DNA of 64,000 bases from Duganella sp. SG902. Lineage in GTDB: Bacteria; Pseudomonadota; Gammaproteobacteria; Burkholderiales; Burkholderiaceae_D. This document shows positions 1 to 8,564 of this stretch, one piece after another. The stretch's first letter is position 1. Each line of letters opens with the position of its first letter. The stretch lies in contig NZ_JABMJK010000009.1 of assembly GCF_013376005.1 (NCBI RefSeq), positions 124,001-188,000 of the forward strand, read 5' to 3'. A program made the translations under genes and the position numbers. The notes beneath the pieces were generated by a model. That model searched no databases, was not told the origin of the DNA, and saw nothing but the letters and a program-made list of their open reading frames with translations.

Positions 1-119
1 TCGGCCAGCTGTTCGGCTTCGTCGGCGTGCTGCTGGCCCTGCCCGCGTCGGCGGTGCTGATGGTGGCGTTTAAGCACCTGCGCCGCCACTATCTGAGCAG
101 CAGCTTTTATAATGCATGA
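1..119 (+). CDS. C-terminal end of AI-2E family (PerM/YdiK-like) membrane permease, partial
   Basis: The window opens inside a reading frame that runs from base 3 to a TGA at 117-119. The visible C-terminus, with GFVGVLLALPASAVLMVAFK followed by a basic tail, matches the last membrane helix and tail of AI-2E/PerM-type permeases, which commonly precede hda in betaproteobacteria. The 5' part lies outside the window, so start and length are unknown. The family call rests on this short tail plus the position next to hda. Confidence 0.6.
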   Translation, partial: GQLFGFVGVLLALPASAVLMVAFKHLRRHYLSSSFYNA

Positions 120-164
120 TGTGAAACAAAAAAACGTTATGCAAAAGACCACAAGGCGAACGCC

Positions 165-851
165 ATGAAACAGCTGGTGCTCGATTTAGGCGCGGAACCC
201 ACGCACAGCCTCGCATCGTTCGAGGTAGGACAGAACGCCGAGGCGGCGGCGCTGATGCGGCAGTTCGCCAGCCGCACGTCGCGCGAGCATTTCGCCTACC
301 TGTGGGGCGCGGTCGGCGTCGGCAAATCGCACTTGCTCAAGGCGCTGGCCAGCGCCGGCAGCGAGGAAGACCAGCTGCGCGCGCGCTATATCTCGCCGTT
401 CTCGATCGAGTCGGAATTCGTCTACTCGCCGGACGTGGACCTGTACCTGCTGGACGACTGCGAGAAGCTGTCGCCGGTGGCGCAGATCGACGCCTTCGCC
501 CTGTTCAATGAAATCCGCGCCAACAACGCCTTCATGGTCTGCAGCGGCAACGTGGCGCCGGCCGTGCTGCCGGTGCGCGAGGACCTGCGCACGCGCATGG
601 GCTGGGGCCTGATCTACCAGATCCACGGCCTGACCGACGACGAGAAGAGCGCCGCCCTGGCGGCGGCGGCGGCGGCGCGCGGCTTGACGCTGTCGGCCGG
701 CGTGATACCCTACTTGCTGTCTCACTTCCAGCGCGACATGCGGTCGCTGTCGACCATCCTCGATTCGCTGGACCAGTATTCCCTTGAAACCCAACGCCCC
801 ATCACTCTGCCGCTGCTGCGCGAGTGGCTGCAGGCGGAAGCGAAAGAATAA
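165..851 (+). CDS. hda: DnaA regulatory inactivator Hda
   Basis: A 228-residue AAA+ ATPase of the DnaA domain III family. Hda works with the DNA-loaded sliding clamp to stimulate ATP hydrolysis on DnaA and so limits initiation (established for the family). The N-terminus KQLVLDL resembles the clamp-binding motif; Walker A GAVGVGKSH is at about residues 48-56 and the Walker B-like LYLLDDCE at about 93-100. There is no DnaA domain IV DNA-binding region, which fits Hda rather than DnaA. The ATG at 165 follows an AAGGCG ribosome-binding stretch. The stop overlaps the start of the HAD gene by one base, so the two are probably cotranscribed. Confidence 0.93.
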   Translation: MKQLVLDLGAEPTHSLASFEVGQNAEAAALMRQFASRTSREHFAYLWGAVGVGKSHLLKALASAGSEEDQLRARYISPFSIESEFVYSPDVDLYLLDDCEKLSPVAQIDAFALFNEIRANNAFMVCSGNVAPAVLPVREDLRTRMGWGLIYQIHGLTDDEKSAALAAAAAARGLTLSAGVIPYLLSHFQRDMRSLSTILDSLDQYSLETQRPITLPLLREWLQAEAKE

Positions 852-1522
852 TGAAACTCGCCCTTTTTGACCTCGACCACACCCTGCTGCCGATCGACTC
901 CGACTTCGAATGGGGTCAGTTTTTGGTGCGCATCGGCGCCGTGGACGCCGCCGAATTCGACCGCCGCAACCGCGAGTTCTTCGCCCAATACCAGGCCGGC
1001 ACGCTCGATCCGGTAGAATACCTGGAGTTCGCGCTGGGTACCCTGGCCGGCTTCCCGCGTGCGAAGCTGGAGGCGATGCAGGCCCAGTACATGGCCGAAG
1101 TGATCGAACCGGCCCTGCGCCCAGCGGCGCGCGCGCTGCTGCAAAAGCACCTGGACGCCGGCGACCTGGTGGCCATCGTCACCGCCACCAATCACTTCGT
1201 GACGGCGCCGATCGCCAAGGCGCTGGGCGTGGAGCACCTGATCGCGGCCATGCCGGAAGTGGACGCCGAGGGCAACCTGACCGGCAAGCTGCTGGGCACC
1301 CCGACCCAGGGCGCGGGCAAGATCGTCCACACCAAGGCGTGGCTGGAAAAAATGGGCAAGAAGCTGGAGGACTTTGAGACCGTCCACTTCTACAGCGATT
1401 CGCACAACGATTTGCCGCTGATGTCCATCGTCAGCCATCCGGTGGCGACCAACCCCAATGAAAAACTGAAAACGCACGCCGCCGCCAACGGCTGGCAATT
1501 AATTGAGCTGTTCAATGATTAA
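851..1522 (+). CDS. HAD-IB family phosphatase (SerB/CicA-like)
   Basis: A 223-residue haloacid dehalogenase-type hydrolase. Motif I, FDLDHTLLP, lies at residues 5-13 with the nucleophile and acid aspartates, and motif III/IV acid residues appear in YSDSHNDLPL near the C-terminus. Proteins of this HAD-IB group hydrolyse small phosphomonoesters; the substrate cannot be read from the sequence. I chose the ATG at 851 because it overlaps the hda stop (TAATG) and places motif I at the usual distance from the N-terminus. The 3' end overlaps pcnB by 8 bases. Confidence 0.85.
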   Translation: MKLALFDLDHTLLPIDSDFEWGQFLVRIGAVDAAEFDRRNREFFAQYQAGTLDPVEYLEFALGTLAGFPRAKLEAMQAQYMAEVIEPALRPAARALLQKHLDAGDLVAIVTATNHFVTAPIAKALGVEHLIAAMPEVDAEGNLTGKLLGTPTQGAGKIVHTKAWLEKMGKKLEDFETVHFYSDSHNDLPLMSIVSHPVATNPNEKLKTHAAANGWQLIELFND

Positions 1523-2930
1523 GAAACTGATCCGCAAAATCCTCGGCACCAAGAGTAAAGCGGCCCGCGACGCAAACACGCCGGTGGTGCTGGGGCCAGA
1601 AGCCCACGGCATCGACCCGCGCCTGCTGTCCAACAACGCCATCCGCGTCACCAGCACGCTGCAGGAAGCTGGCTACGAAGCCTTCGTGGTGGGCGGCGCG
1701 GTGCGCGACCTGCTGCTGGGCGTGAAGCCGAAAGACTTCGACATCGCCACCAACGCCACGCCGGAGCAGGTCAAGCGCCTGTTCCGCCGCGCCTTCATCA
1801 TCGGCAAGCGCTTCCAGATCGTGCACGTCATGTTCGGCAACGACCTGCTGGAAGTGACCACCTTCCGCGGCACCACCTCGGCCAACGCGCCCAAGGATGA
1901 ACACGGCCGCGTTTTGCGCGACAACACCTTCGGCTCGCAGGCGGAAGACGCGGAGCGCCGCGACTTCACCATCAACGCCATGTACTACAACCCGGCCAAC
2001 CAGCAGGTGCTGGACTACCACGGCGGCATCGAGGACATCCGCGCCAAAACGCTGCGCATCATCGGCAAGCCGGAAGAGCGCTACCGCGAAGACCCGGTGC
2101 GCATGCTGCGCGTGGTGCGCTTCGCCGCCAAGCTGAAATTCTCCATCGAGCCGGAAACCGGCGCGCCGATCAAGGTCATGGCGCCGCTGATCAACAACGT
2201 GCCGGCCGCGCGCGTGTTCGACGAAATGCTCAAGCTCCTGATGAGCGGCCACGCGCTGGCCTGCCTGCAGCAGCTGCGCAAGGAAGGCCTGCATCACGGC
2301 CTGTTGCCGCTGCTGGACGTGGTGCTGGAACAGCCGATGGGCTTCAAGTTCGTGACGCTGGCGCTGGATTCGACCGACGCCCGCATCCATGCCGGCAAGA
2401 CCGTGTCGCCCGGCTTCCTGTTTGCCTCGCTGCTGTGGCATCAGGTGCTGGAGAAGTGGGAAGCCTACCGCGCGGCCGGCGAACAGACCATTCCGGCGCT
2501 GCACCTGGCGGCCGACGACGTGCTCGATTCGCAGACCGAGAAGTTGGCCTTGCAGCGCAAGATCGGCTCCGACATGCGCGACATCTGGGCCATGCAGCCG
2601 CGCTTCGAGCGCCGCACCGGCAAGGCGCCGCACAAGCTGCTGGAACACCAGCGCTTCCGCGCCGGCTACGACTTCCTGCTGCTGCGCTGCGCCTCGGGCG
2701 AGATCGACGCCGAGATCGGCGAATGGTGGACCGCCTTCTACGAAAGCGACGAAGCCTCGCGCGAGGACTTGATTTCCTCGGCCAGCCAGACGTCCGGCGG
2801 CGGCAACGGCGGCGCGGGTGGAGCCAAGCGCAAGCGCGGCCCGCGCCGTGGCGGCCGTAACCGCAATCGCGGCGGCGAAGGCGCCGGCGCGGACAACGCT
2901 GCGCCAGCGCACGACGGCGGCGCCGACTGA
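1515..2930 (+). CDS. pcnB: Poly(A) polymerase PcnB
   Basis: A class II nucleotidyltransferase that adds 3' poly(A) tails to RNA and promotes decay (family knowledge). The NTP-transferase core shows FVVGGAVRDLLLG and the catalytic DFD in KPKDFDIAT, followed by the RRDFTINAM and GKPEERYREDPVRMLR segments typical of PcnB. The C-terminus is a glycine/arginine/lysine-rich tail, consistent with RNA binding. A TTG at 1503 would add four residues; the ATG at 1515 is preferred because it gives MIKKLIRKIL, the usual basic N-terminus. It overlaps the preceding gene by 8 bases and precedes folK, the common betaproteobacterial order. Confidence 0.93.
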   Translation: MIKKLIRKILGTKSKAARDANTPVVLGPEAHGIDPRLLSNNAIRVTSTLQEAGYEAFVVGGAVRDLLLGVKPKDFDIATNATPEQVKRLFRRAFIIGKRFQIVHVMFGNDLLEVTTFRGTTSANAPKDEHGRVLRDNTFGSQAEDAERRDFTINAMYYNPANQQVLDYHGGIEDIRAKTLRIIGKPEERYREDPVRMLRVVRFAAKLKFSIEPETGAPIKVMAPLINNVPAARVFDEMLKLLMSGHALACLQQLRKEGLHHGLLPLLDVVLEQPMGFKFVTLALDSTDARIHAGKTVSPGFLFASLLWHQVLEKWEAYRAAGEQTIPALHLAADDVLDSQTEKLALQRKIGSDMRDIWAMQPRFERRTGKAPHKLLEHQRFRAGYDFLLLRCASGEIDAEIGEWWTAFYESDEASREDLISSASQTSGGGNGGAGGAKRKRGPRRGGRNRNRGGEGAGADNAAPAHDGGAD

Positions 2931-2955
2931 GCAACGCCCATCGGCCCATCGCGTC

Positions 2956-3495
2956 ATGAACACCGCCATCACAGCGGGCCTTGCGCCCGCCACGCCGCAG
3001 GATGAGAAGGCGCCGTTCGCCTTCACCCTCGCCTACATCGGCATCGGCGCCAATCTGGGCGATGCGCGCGCCAACGTGCTGGATGCGCTGGACCGCCTGC
3101 AACGCCAGCCGGGCTGCACCCTGATGGCCGCATCGCGGCTGTACCGCACCGCCCCCATCGATTCCAGCGGCGACGACTACATCAACGCCGTCGCCCGCAT
3201 CGCCACCACGCTGGACGCGGAAGTCCTGCTGCAAGCACTGCAAGCCATCGAACAGGCGCACGGCCGCGAACGGCCTTACCGCAACGCCCCGCGCACGCTC
3301 GACCTGGATCTGCTACTGTATGGCGACGCCACCATCAACAGCCCCACGCTGACGGTGCCGCACCCGCGCATGACCGAGCGCGCGTTCGTGCTGGTGCCGC
3401 TGCTGGAACTGGCGCCATCGATTCATATTCCCGGCCATGGCGCGGCGTCGCAGTATGCCGCCGGCGTGGCCGGTCAGGGCATCAGCCCGATTTAA
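2956..3495 (+). CDS. folK: 2-amino-4-hydroxy-6-hydroxymethyldihydropteridine pyrophosphokinase
   Basis: HPPK transfers pyrophosphate from ATP to 6-hydroxymethyl-dihydropterin in folate synthesis. The sequence shows YIGIGANLGD at the start of the domain, SRLYRTAP, and the signature RTLDLDLLLYG, which holds the metal-binding aspartates. The frame is open further upstream, but that part overlaps the pcnB tail; the ATG at 2956, 25 bases after the pcnB stop, gives a 179-residue protein with a short N-terminal extension of about 25 residues. It is followed 17 bases later by panB. Confidence 0.92.
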   Translation: MNTAITAGLAPATPQDEKAPFAFTLAYIGIGANLGDARANVLDALDRLQRQPGCTLMAASRLYRTAPIDSSGDDYINAVARIATTLDAEVLLQALQAIEQAHGRERPYRNAPRTLDLDLLLYGDATINSPTLTVPHPRMTERAFVLVPLLELAPSIHIPGHGAASQYAAGVAGQGISPI

Positions 3496-3512
3496 TCAGT
3501 AAAGGATTTACC

Positions 3513-4391
3513 ATGTCTGGATACCTGCAAGGAAACGAACTGGCCGCGAGCCAAAAGCCCGCCGACGCCAACGCACCTGCACCGGCCAAAGCGGTCGTAT
3601 CGAAAGCCGTCACCGTCAACACCCTGGCCACGCTGCGCAACGCCGGCGAGAAGATCACCATGCTGACCTGCTACGACGCCAGCTTCGCCTCGCTGATGGA
3701 CCGCTGCGGCGTCGAAATCCTGCTGATCGGTGATTCGCTGGGCATGGTGTGCGCCGGTCATCAATCGACACTGCCGGTCACCATGACCGACATCGTCTAC
3801 CACACCGCCTCCGTGGCGCGCGGCACCAAGAACGCCATGATCGTGGCCGACCTGCCGTTCGGCGCCTACGGCACACCGGAAACGGCGTACGCCAACGCCG
3901 TGCTGGCGATGCAGGCCGGCGCGCACATGGTCAAGATCGAAGGCGGCGCATGGCTGGCCGACACCATCAAATTCCTGACCGAGCGCGGCGTGCCGGTGTG
4001 CGCCCACCTCGGCCTGACGCCGCAATCGGTGCACCAGCTGGGCGGCTACAAGGTGCAGGGCAAGACCACCGAAAGCGCCGATCTGTTGAAGGCCGACGCG
4101 TTGAAGATTCAGGCCGCCGGCGCCTCGATCGTGGTGCTGGAGGCGATTCCTTCGGCGCTGGGCAAGGAAGTGACCGAGCTGCTGTCGATTCCAACCATCG
4201 GCATCGGCGCGGGCCCGGACTGCTCGGGCCAGGTGCTGGTGATGCATGACCTGCTAGGCGTCTTCCCGGGCCGCAAAGCGCGCTTCGTGAAAAACTTCAT
4301 GGAAGGCCAGACCAGCATCGACGCTGCCATCAGCGCCTACGTCACCGCCGTCAAGGACGGCAGCTTCCCGGCATTGGAACACTGCTTCTAA
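3513..4391 (+). CDS. panB: 3-methyl-2-oxobutanoate hydroxymethyltransferase
   Basis: PanB forms ketopantoate from alpha-ketoisovalerate and methylene-tetrahydrofolate in pantothenate synthesis. Recognisable motifs are MLTCYDASFA, GDSLGMV, KIEGG, HLGLTPQSV and IGIGAGPDCSGQ, in the family order. The 292-residue protein has an N-terminal alanine/proline-rich extension of about 35 residues before the TIM barrel. The ATG at 3513 follows an AAAGGA site. Its 3' end overlaps by four bases the end of the convergent PIN remnant. Confidence 0.94.
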   Translation: MSGYLQGNELAASQKPADANAPAPAKAVVSKAVTVNTLATLRNAGEKITMLTCYDASFASLMDRCGVEILLIGDSLGMVCAGHQSTLPVTMTDIVYHTASVARGTKNAMIVADLPFGAYGTPETAYANAVLAMQAGAHMVKIEGGAWLADTIKFLTERGVPVCAHLGLTPQSVHQLGGYKVQGKTTESADLLKADALKIQAAGASIVVLEAIPSALGKEVTELLSIPTIGIGAGPDCSGQVLVMHDLLGVFPGRKARFVKNFMEGQTSIDAAISAYVTAVKDGSFPALEHCF

Positions 4392-4736
4392 GCCAGCTCA
4401 TCGAGGCCGGCAAGCAAACGCTCGGCCTCGTCCCACGGCAGCCTCCGGCCGCTATCACGCATCCGCTGATATGCGGCCCGCGCGACATGTGCAGAAATTT
4501 TCTGCGTACGGACCATCTCCGTCACCAGCCACAATGTGCCGAACACGTCCACACCTTCACTCTCTGCCGCTGCACGTAAATCTCTGTCACCAGTGAGCAA
4601 GGGGCAAGCTTCGCTCGCGGCCAGCACCAACGCAAACAAATCATTACGACTCGGGCGGCGATAGCGTTGCGACAAAACTTCTACTATGGCGACCAATATC
4701 AATAAGGACATTCGCATCACTGATAAGAAGCAGCAT
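4388..4736 (-). pseudogene. PIN-domain toxin gene with internal deletion and frameshift
   Basis: Read on the minus strand from an ATG at 4736, the first 15 codons encode MLLLISDANVLIDIG, the classic PIN N-terminus with its first catalytic Asp, but this frame soon stops (LSPPES then TAA). A different frame then encodes the PIN C-terminal half, from about SQRYRRPSRNDLFAL through LLTGDRDLRAAAE to the end. The span is 349 bases, not a multiple of three and roughly 150 bases shorter than expected for a protein of about 165 residues. The central part, which would hold further active-site acids, is missing. The start overlaps the end of the XRE-ImmA gene by 20 bases, the usual coupling of this pair. 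Function is presumably lost. Confidence 0.75.
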
Positions 4737-5784
4737 GGCCGCCTTCCAAGGATCGCAACTTGCGGAAGGCACCAATATGCATACCCATCAATTCTGCTGC
4801 CTTGGATTCGCCGATGTAATCCTCAGCCAATGCATGGAAAATCAACTGTTCAAACACGTGCGGTTGCTCTACTGGATAGGCGGCACCGGGTTCCGTTATA
4901 TGCCACCCTTGCTGCCGGAACACACGTGCCTGTTCATCCCGCCATGCATGTGTGACGATGCCCAGATCACGCGCGCGATACAACACGCCGCTCATGCTCA
5001 ATCCGAATTCCGCCTTTAACAACGCAAGCTCCTTGAGTTCAATAAAGCTGCGATGCCGCCCAAGCTCCTGCAATGCAGCCTGGCGCGGCAAAAGGAACGC
5101 ACCTGCGAAACGGTTGCATGCAAGCTCCTCGTCAATCTCCGCTGCCAGGCGATTGGCAAGCATCAGATGCCCAAGCTCATGCGCCATGGTAAAGCGTTGG
5201 CGATCCCCGGGCCAATTGCTTGCGACCACAATTACAGGCATGCCATTGACCGAAGCGGCCAGTCCATCGAACTTGGGATCGGCATTGGCATCAATCATGA
5301 ACACCCGGATGCCGTGCGTCTCCAGCACATCGATTAACTCCCGAATTGGCGCATAGCCGAGCGCCCATGCGTTGCGCACACGTTCAGCCACGCCCTCAAT
5401 CTGAGCAAGGTCATCTACTTTCTTTGGCAAGCCCTCGACCGGAGCAAAATTCGCCAACGGCGGCACAGGGAACAGTCCTTCAAGCTCGATACTGCGCTCA
5501 ATCTGGTCAATTACTTCATGCTCAATAGCGTCGAGGCGCTTCTTGGATAATGTCCCGCGCTTGCGATATTCGATGCCATCCAACGCAGCCGTCTCGGGCC
5601 GGAAAAAGTATTCTGTACGTACCTGCAAGGCTTGCGCTAGCTTAAGCAGGATTGCAGAATTGGGGATCGCAACTTCGTCCTCGTATTTTTTAATGGCCGC
5701 GTGCGATAAGTCGACCTTCGCCGCCAACTCGCGCAGAGAAAGGCCGGCCGCCTTACGTGCCCGGTAGAGCCGTTTTCCTATCAT
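4717..5784 (-). CDS. XRE-family regulator fused to ImmA/IrrE metallopeptidase
   Basis: A 355-residue protein with an N-terminal XRE helix-turn-helix (residues about 1-60, LSLRELAAKVDLSHAAIKKY) and a C-terminal ImmA/IrrE (COG2856) domain with the zinc motif HELGH at residues 202-206 and a downstream EELACNRFAGAFLLP block. Such fusions act as antitoxins or stress/phage regulators whose protease domain inactivates repressors; many are paired with a PIN or other toxin downstream. Here the downstream PIN gene is broken, so this looks like a surviving antitoxin-type regulator. A long dyad lies 27 bases upstream of the start, suggesting autoregulation. Base composition is more AT-rich than the flanks. 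Confidence 0.87.
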   Translation of the reverse strand: MIGKRLYRARKAAGLSLRELAAKVDLSHAAIKKYEDEVAIPNSAILLKLAQALQVRTEYFFRPETAALDGIEYRKRGTLSKKRLDAIEHEVIDQIERSIELEGLFPVPPLANFAPVEGLPKKVDDLAQIEGVAERVRNAWALGYAPIRELIDVLETHGIRVFMIDANADPKFDGLAASVNGMPVIVVASNWPGDRQRFTMAHELGHLMLANRLAAEIDEELACNRFAGAFLLPRQAALQELGRHRSFIELKELALLKAEFGLSMSGVLYRARDLGIVTHAWRDEQARVFRQQGWHITEPGAAYPVEQPHVFEQLIFHALAEDYIGESKAAELMGMHIGAFRKLRSLEGGHAASYQ

Positions 5785-5810
5785 GATTCCCCCTCGACCG
5801 AGCGATTGCG

Positions 5811-5847
5811 GTTTACATTTTTAGTTATTTTAACTTAATTTGTAAAC
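5811..5847. promoter_or_regulatory. 37-bp dyad operator upstream of XRE-ImmA gene
   Basis: Outer arms GTTTACA (5811-5817) and TGTAAAC (5841-5847) are perfect inverted repeats, and inner arms AGTTA (5823-5827) and TAACT (5831-5835) are centred on the same axis. The spacing between arms on either side is equal (5 bases), so the whole element has two-fold symmetry. It sits in the AT-rich promoter region of the XRE-ImmA gene and is the obvious candidate for its own operator. Confidence 0.7.
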
Positions 5848-5863
5848 TTCCGCTTGATATGAC

Positions 5864-7216
5864 TCAAGTGAGTCCGGCCAAACAGTCGTCAAACGCTGAC
5901 ATTAGCTGTGCGGTATCACGAACTGTCGTAGCAGGACAAACCAGCAGCATGTTGTGGAAGGGCGTGATGAGCAGGCCGCGGTTGAGCAGGTAGAGATGGA
6001 TAGCCTGCTCCAGTTCACTGTCCATCACGGCCTGCGCTTCTGAGCCGTTGCGTGGCGCTGTTAGGGTGAACTGGAATTCGGTGCGGGCGCCGATTTGCGT
6101 GACGCACCAAGGCAGTTGATGCCGCCCGATCACGTCGCGCAGGCCATCGGCCAGTTGTGCCGCCAGCGCGAACATGTGCTGGTAGGCCTGCTCCGTCATC
6201 ACTTCTTCAAGATTCGCGCGCATCGCGGCCATGGCGAACATATTCGCGCTGAGCGTGGTGCCGATGCCGGAATGTCCCGGCGGTGCGCTGCGCTTGGCGC
6301 GCTCCACGCGGCGCGCCAGTTCCTCCGTAAATCCATACACCGCGCAGGGAACGCCGCCGCTGATAGGCTTGCCGATCACCAGCGCGTCCGGCTGCATGCC
6401 GTGGGCGCGGGCGTAGCCTCCGGGACCGCTGCTGATGGTGTGGGTTTCATCGATCACCAATAGCGCGCCATGCTGTCTGATGAGCTGCTGCGCGGCGTCC
6501 CAAAAGCCCGGCTGCGGCAGCACCATGCCGACGTTGGTCATCACCGGCTCGGCCAGCACGCAGGCGATGTCGCCCTGCTTCAGCGCCGCCTCCAGAGCTG
6601 GCAGGTCGTTGAACTCCACTACCACGGTGTGATCCGTCAGCTTGTAGACCTGGCCGAGCAGGCTGTCGCGCTGCGTCGGCACGCCGTTGACCAGATCGAC
6701 AAATACGTCGTCCACGGTGCCGTGGTAGCAACCATTGAAGACCAGCACCTTGCTCCGTCCTGTCGCCGCGCGCAGCCAGCGCAACACGAAGCGATTGGCA
6801 TCCGAAGCTGATAACGCGAACTGCCAGCACGGCAAGCCAAAACGCCGCGATAACTCCGCCGCCACCGGGCCAGCGTCTTCCGACGGCAGCATGGCGGTAT
6901 AGCCGCGCGCGGATTGGCGGGCGATGGCTTGCGCCACCGGCTGCGGTGCGTGACCGAACATGGCGCCGGTGTCGCCCAGGCAGAAGTCGATGTACTCGTG
7001 GCTATCCGCATCGCGGAAGCACGCGCCGGCCGCCTCGCGCACGGTCAGAGGGAATGGCGTCGACCAATCATTCATCCAGTGCATCGGCACGCCAAACAGC
7101 AGATGCTGCGCGGCCTCTCCCGCCAGCCGCGCGGACTCCGGATTGCGCGCGATGTAGCTGGCGCGTTCGGCTGCCACCAGCGCCTGAACGCGCTGCCAGT
7201 TCAATCCCGCTCTCAT
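5864..7216 (-). CDS. Class III PLP-dependent aminotransferase (glutamate-1-semialdehyde mutase-like)
   Basis: A 450-residue fold-type I aminotransferase. YIDFCLGDTGAMFGHAP, LVIDETHT and the PLP-lysine motif VIGKPISGGVP are visible. It resembles the GSA aminomutase/aspartate aminotransferase-like branch more than the SpuC branch encoded upstream. As the last gene of a tightly packed polyamine operon it probably handles an amino intermediate, but the substrate is unknown. The ATG at 7216 is chosen because it overlaps the stop of the preceding gene as ATGA; a longer frame adds ten residues. Confidence 0.8.
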   Translation of the reverse strand: MRAGLNWQRVQALVAAERASYIARNPESARLAGEAAQHLLFGVPMHWMNDWSTPFPLTVREAAGACFRDADSHEYIDFCLGDTGAMFGHAPQPVAQAIARQSARGYTAMLPSEDAGPVAAELSRRFGLPCWQFALSASDANRFVLRWLRAATGRSKVLVFNGCYHGTVDDVFVDLVNGVPTQRDSLLGQVYKLTDHTVVVEFNDLPALEAALKQGDIACVLAEPVMTNVGMVLPQPGFWDAAQQLIRQHGALLVIDETHTISSGPGGYARAHGMQPDALVIGKPISGGVPCAVYGFTEELARRVERAKRSAPPGHSGIGTTLSANMFAMAAMRANLEEVMTEQAYQHMFALAAQLADGLRDVIGRHQLPWCVTQIGARTEFQFTLTAPRNGSEAQAVMDSELEQAIHLYLLNRGLLITPFHNMLLVCPATTVRDTAQLMSAFDDCLAGLT

Positions 7217-8550
7217 ACGAGCAGCATCAGATGCTCGCGTTCCCACGAGCTGATGACACGGCTGTAGGTGGCGAACTCCAGTTCCTTCACCTCACAGAAC
7301 GCTTGCACGAACAACTCGCCCAGGATGTCGCTCAGCGGCTTGCACTCGCGCAGGCGCTGGATGGCATCCTCCAGATTGCGCGGCAGCTGGTCGTGCACAT
7401 GTTCCGCGCTGTCCGACGTCGGCGCGGACGGCTTGAGGCCTTGCGTCATGCCGAGGTAGCCGCAGGCCAGCGTGGCCGCCATCGCCAGGTAGGGATTTAC
7501 GTCTACGCCAGGCACGCGGTTCTCCACGCGGCGATTGACCGGCGCCGAGTTGGGAATGCGGATGCCGCAGGTGCGGTTGTCGTAGCCCCAATGCACATTG
7601 GTCGGCGCCGACATGAAGCGCGACAGGCGACGATAAGAATTCACATGCGGCGCAAACAGCAGCGTCGCCGGCGCGATGTACTTTTCCAGCCCGGCGATGT
7701 AGTTGAAGAACAAGTCGCTGGCATCGCCATCCTTGCGCGTGAAGATGTTCTGCCCAGTGGCGGTATCCAGCACGCTCTGGTGAATGTGCATCGCGCTTCC
7801 CGGCTCGGTCTCCATCGGCTTGGCCATGAAAGTGGCGAAGATGCCGTGCCTTAAGGCCGTCTCGCGCACTGCGCGCTTGAACAGGAATACGCGGTCCGCC
7901 AGCTCCAGCGCCTCGCCGTGGGTGAAGTTGATTTCCATCTGGCCCGCGCCGGCTTCGTGGATCAGCGTTTCGACGCCAAGATCGTGCTGCTTGCAGAACG
8001 TCGACAACTCAAGGAAGAAAGGATCGAAGTCGTTCACCGCGTCGATGGAGTAGGACTGGCGGCCAGACTCGGTTTTGCCGCTGCGGCCCAACGGCGGCGC
8101 CAGCGGCTCGTGCGGATTGCTGCTGCGGGCCACGAGGTAGAACTCCATTTCCGGCGCCACCACCGGCTGCCAGCCGCGATCCTCGTATAGCCGCAGCACC
8201 TTGCGCAGCACGGCGCGCGGCGACAAGCCGACCGGTGAGCCGTCGAAGTTCTGGCAATCGTGGATCACCAGCGCCACATTCTCCGCCGCCCACGGCACCT
8301 GGCGCAGCGTGGCGATGTCCGGCACGCAGATCATATCGGGATCGGTAGCGCCGACGTAGGGCGTGTTGTTGGGCTGCTCGCCGTTGACGGTGTTGAGCAG
8401 GACGCTTTTGGGCAGCCGCATCTGCCCCTCGTTCAGGAACAGGTCCTTGGGCAGGATTTTTCCGCGCGCGATGCCGGTCATGTCCGCGATGACGCACTCC
8501 ACCTCGTGGATATTACGTTCGCGTAGAAAGTCCTTCATGGCCTGGCTCAT
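7213..8550 (-). CDS. Glutamine synthetase family protein, gamma-glutamylpolyamine synthetase-like
   Basis: A 445-residue GS-fold ligase with the PuuA-type start IHEVECVIADMTGIARGK, the metal/ATP block SAMHIHQS, and the C-terminal motif VISSWEREHLMLL. PuuA enzymes attach glutamate to putrescine or other amines using ATP. It is clearly divergent from the two more similar paralogues at 12744 and 19446 and may use another amine. It follows the type-III GS gene by 14 bases and overlaps the aminotransferase downstream, so it is part of the same operon. Confidence 0.85.
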   Translation of the reverse strand: MSQAMKDFLRERNIHEVECVIADMTGIARGKILPKDLFLNEGQMRLPKSVLLNTVNGEQPNNTPYVGATDPDMICVPDIATLRQVPWAAENVALVIHDCQNFDGSPVGLSPRAVLRKVLRLYEDRGWQPVVAPEMEFYLVARSSNPHEPLAPPLGRSGKTESGRQSYSIDAVNDFDPFFLELSTFCKQHDLGVETLIHEAGAGQMEINFTHGEALELADRVFLFKRAVRETALRHGIFATFMAKPMETEPGSAMHIHQSVLDTATGQNIFTRKDGDASDLFFNYIAGLEKYIAPATLLFAPHVNSYRRLSRFMSAPTNVHWGYDNRTCGIRIPNSAPVNRRVENRVPGVDVNPYLAMAATLACGYLGMTQGLKPSAPTSDSAEHVHDQLPRNLEDAIQRLRECKPLSDILGELFVQAFCEVKELEFATYSRVISSWEREHLMLLV

Positions 8551-8564
8551 TTACGGTCTCCTGC

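Noticed and set aside
4388..4720. The 110-codon minus-strand frame as an intact small gene
   Set aside because: Its first about 20 codons are the PIN N-terminal DNA read in the wrong frame; the real start lies at 4736 in another frame, so it is part of a broken PIN gene.
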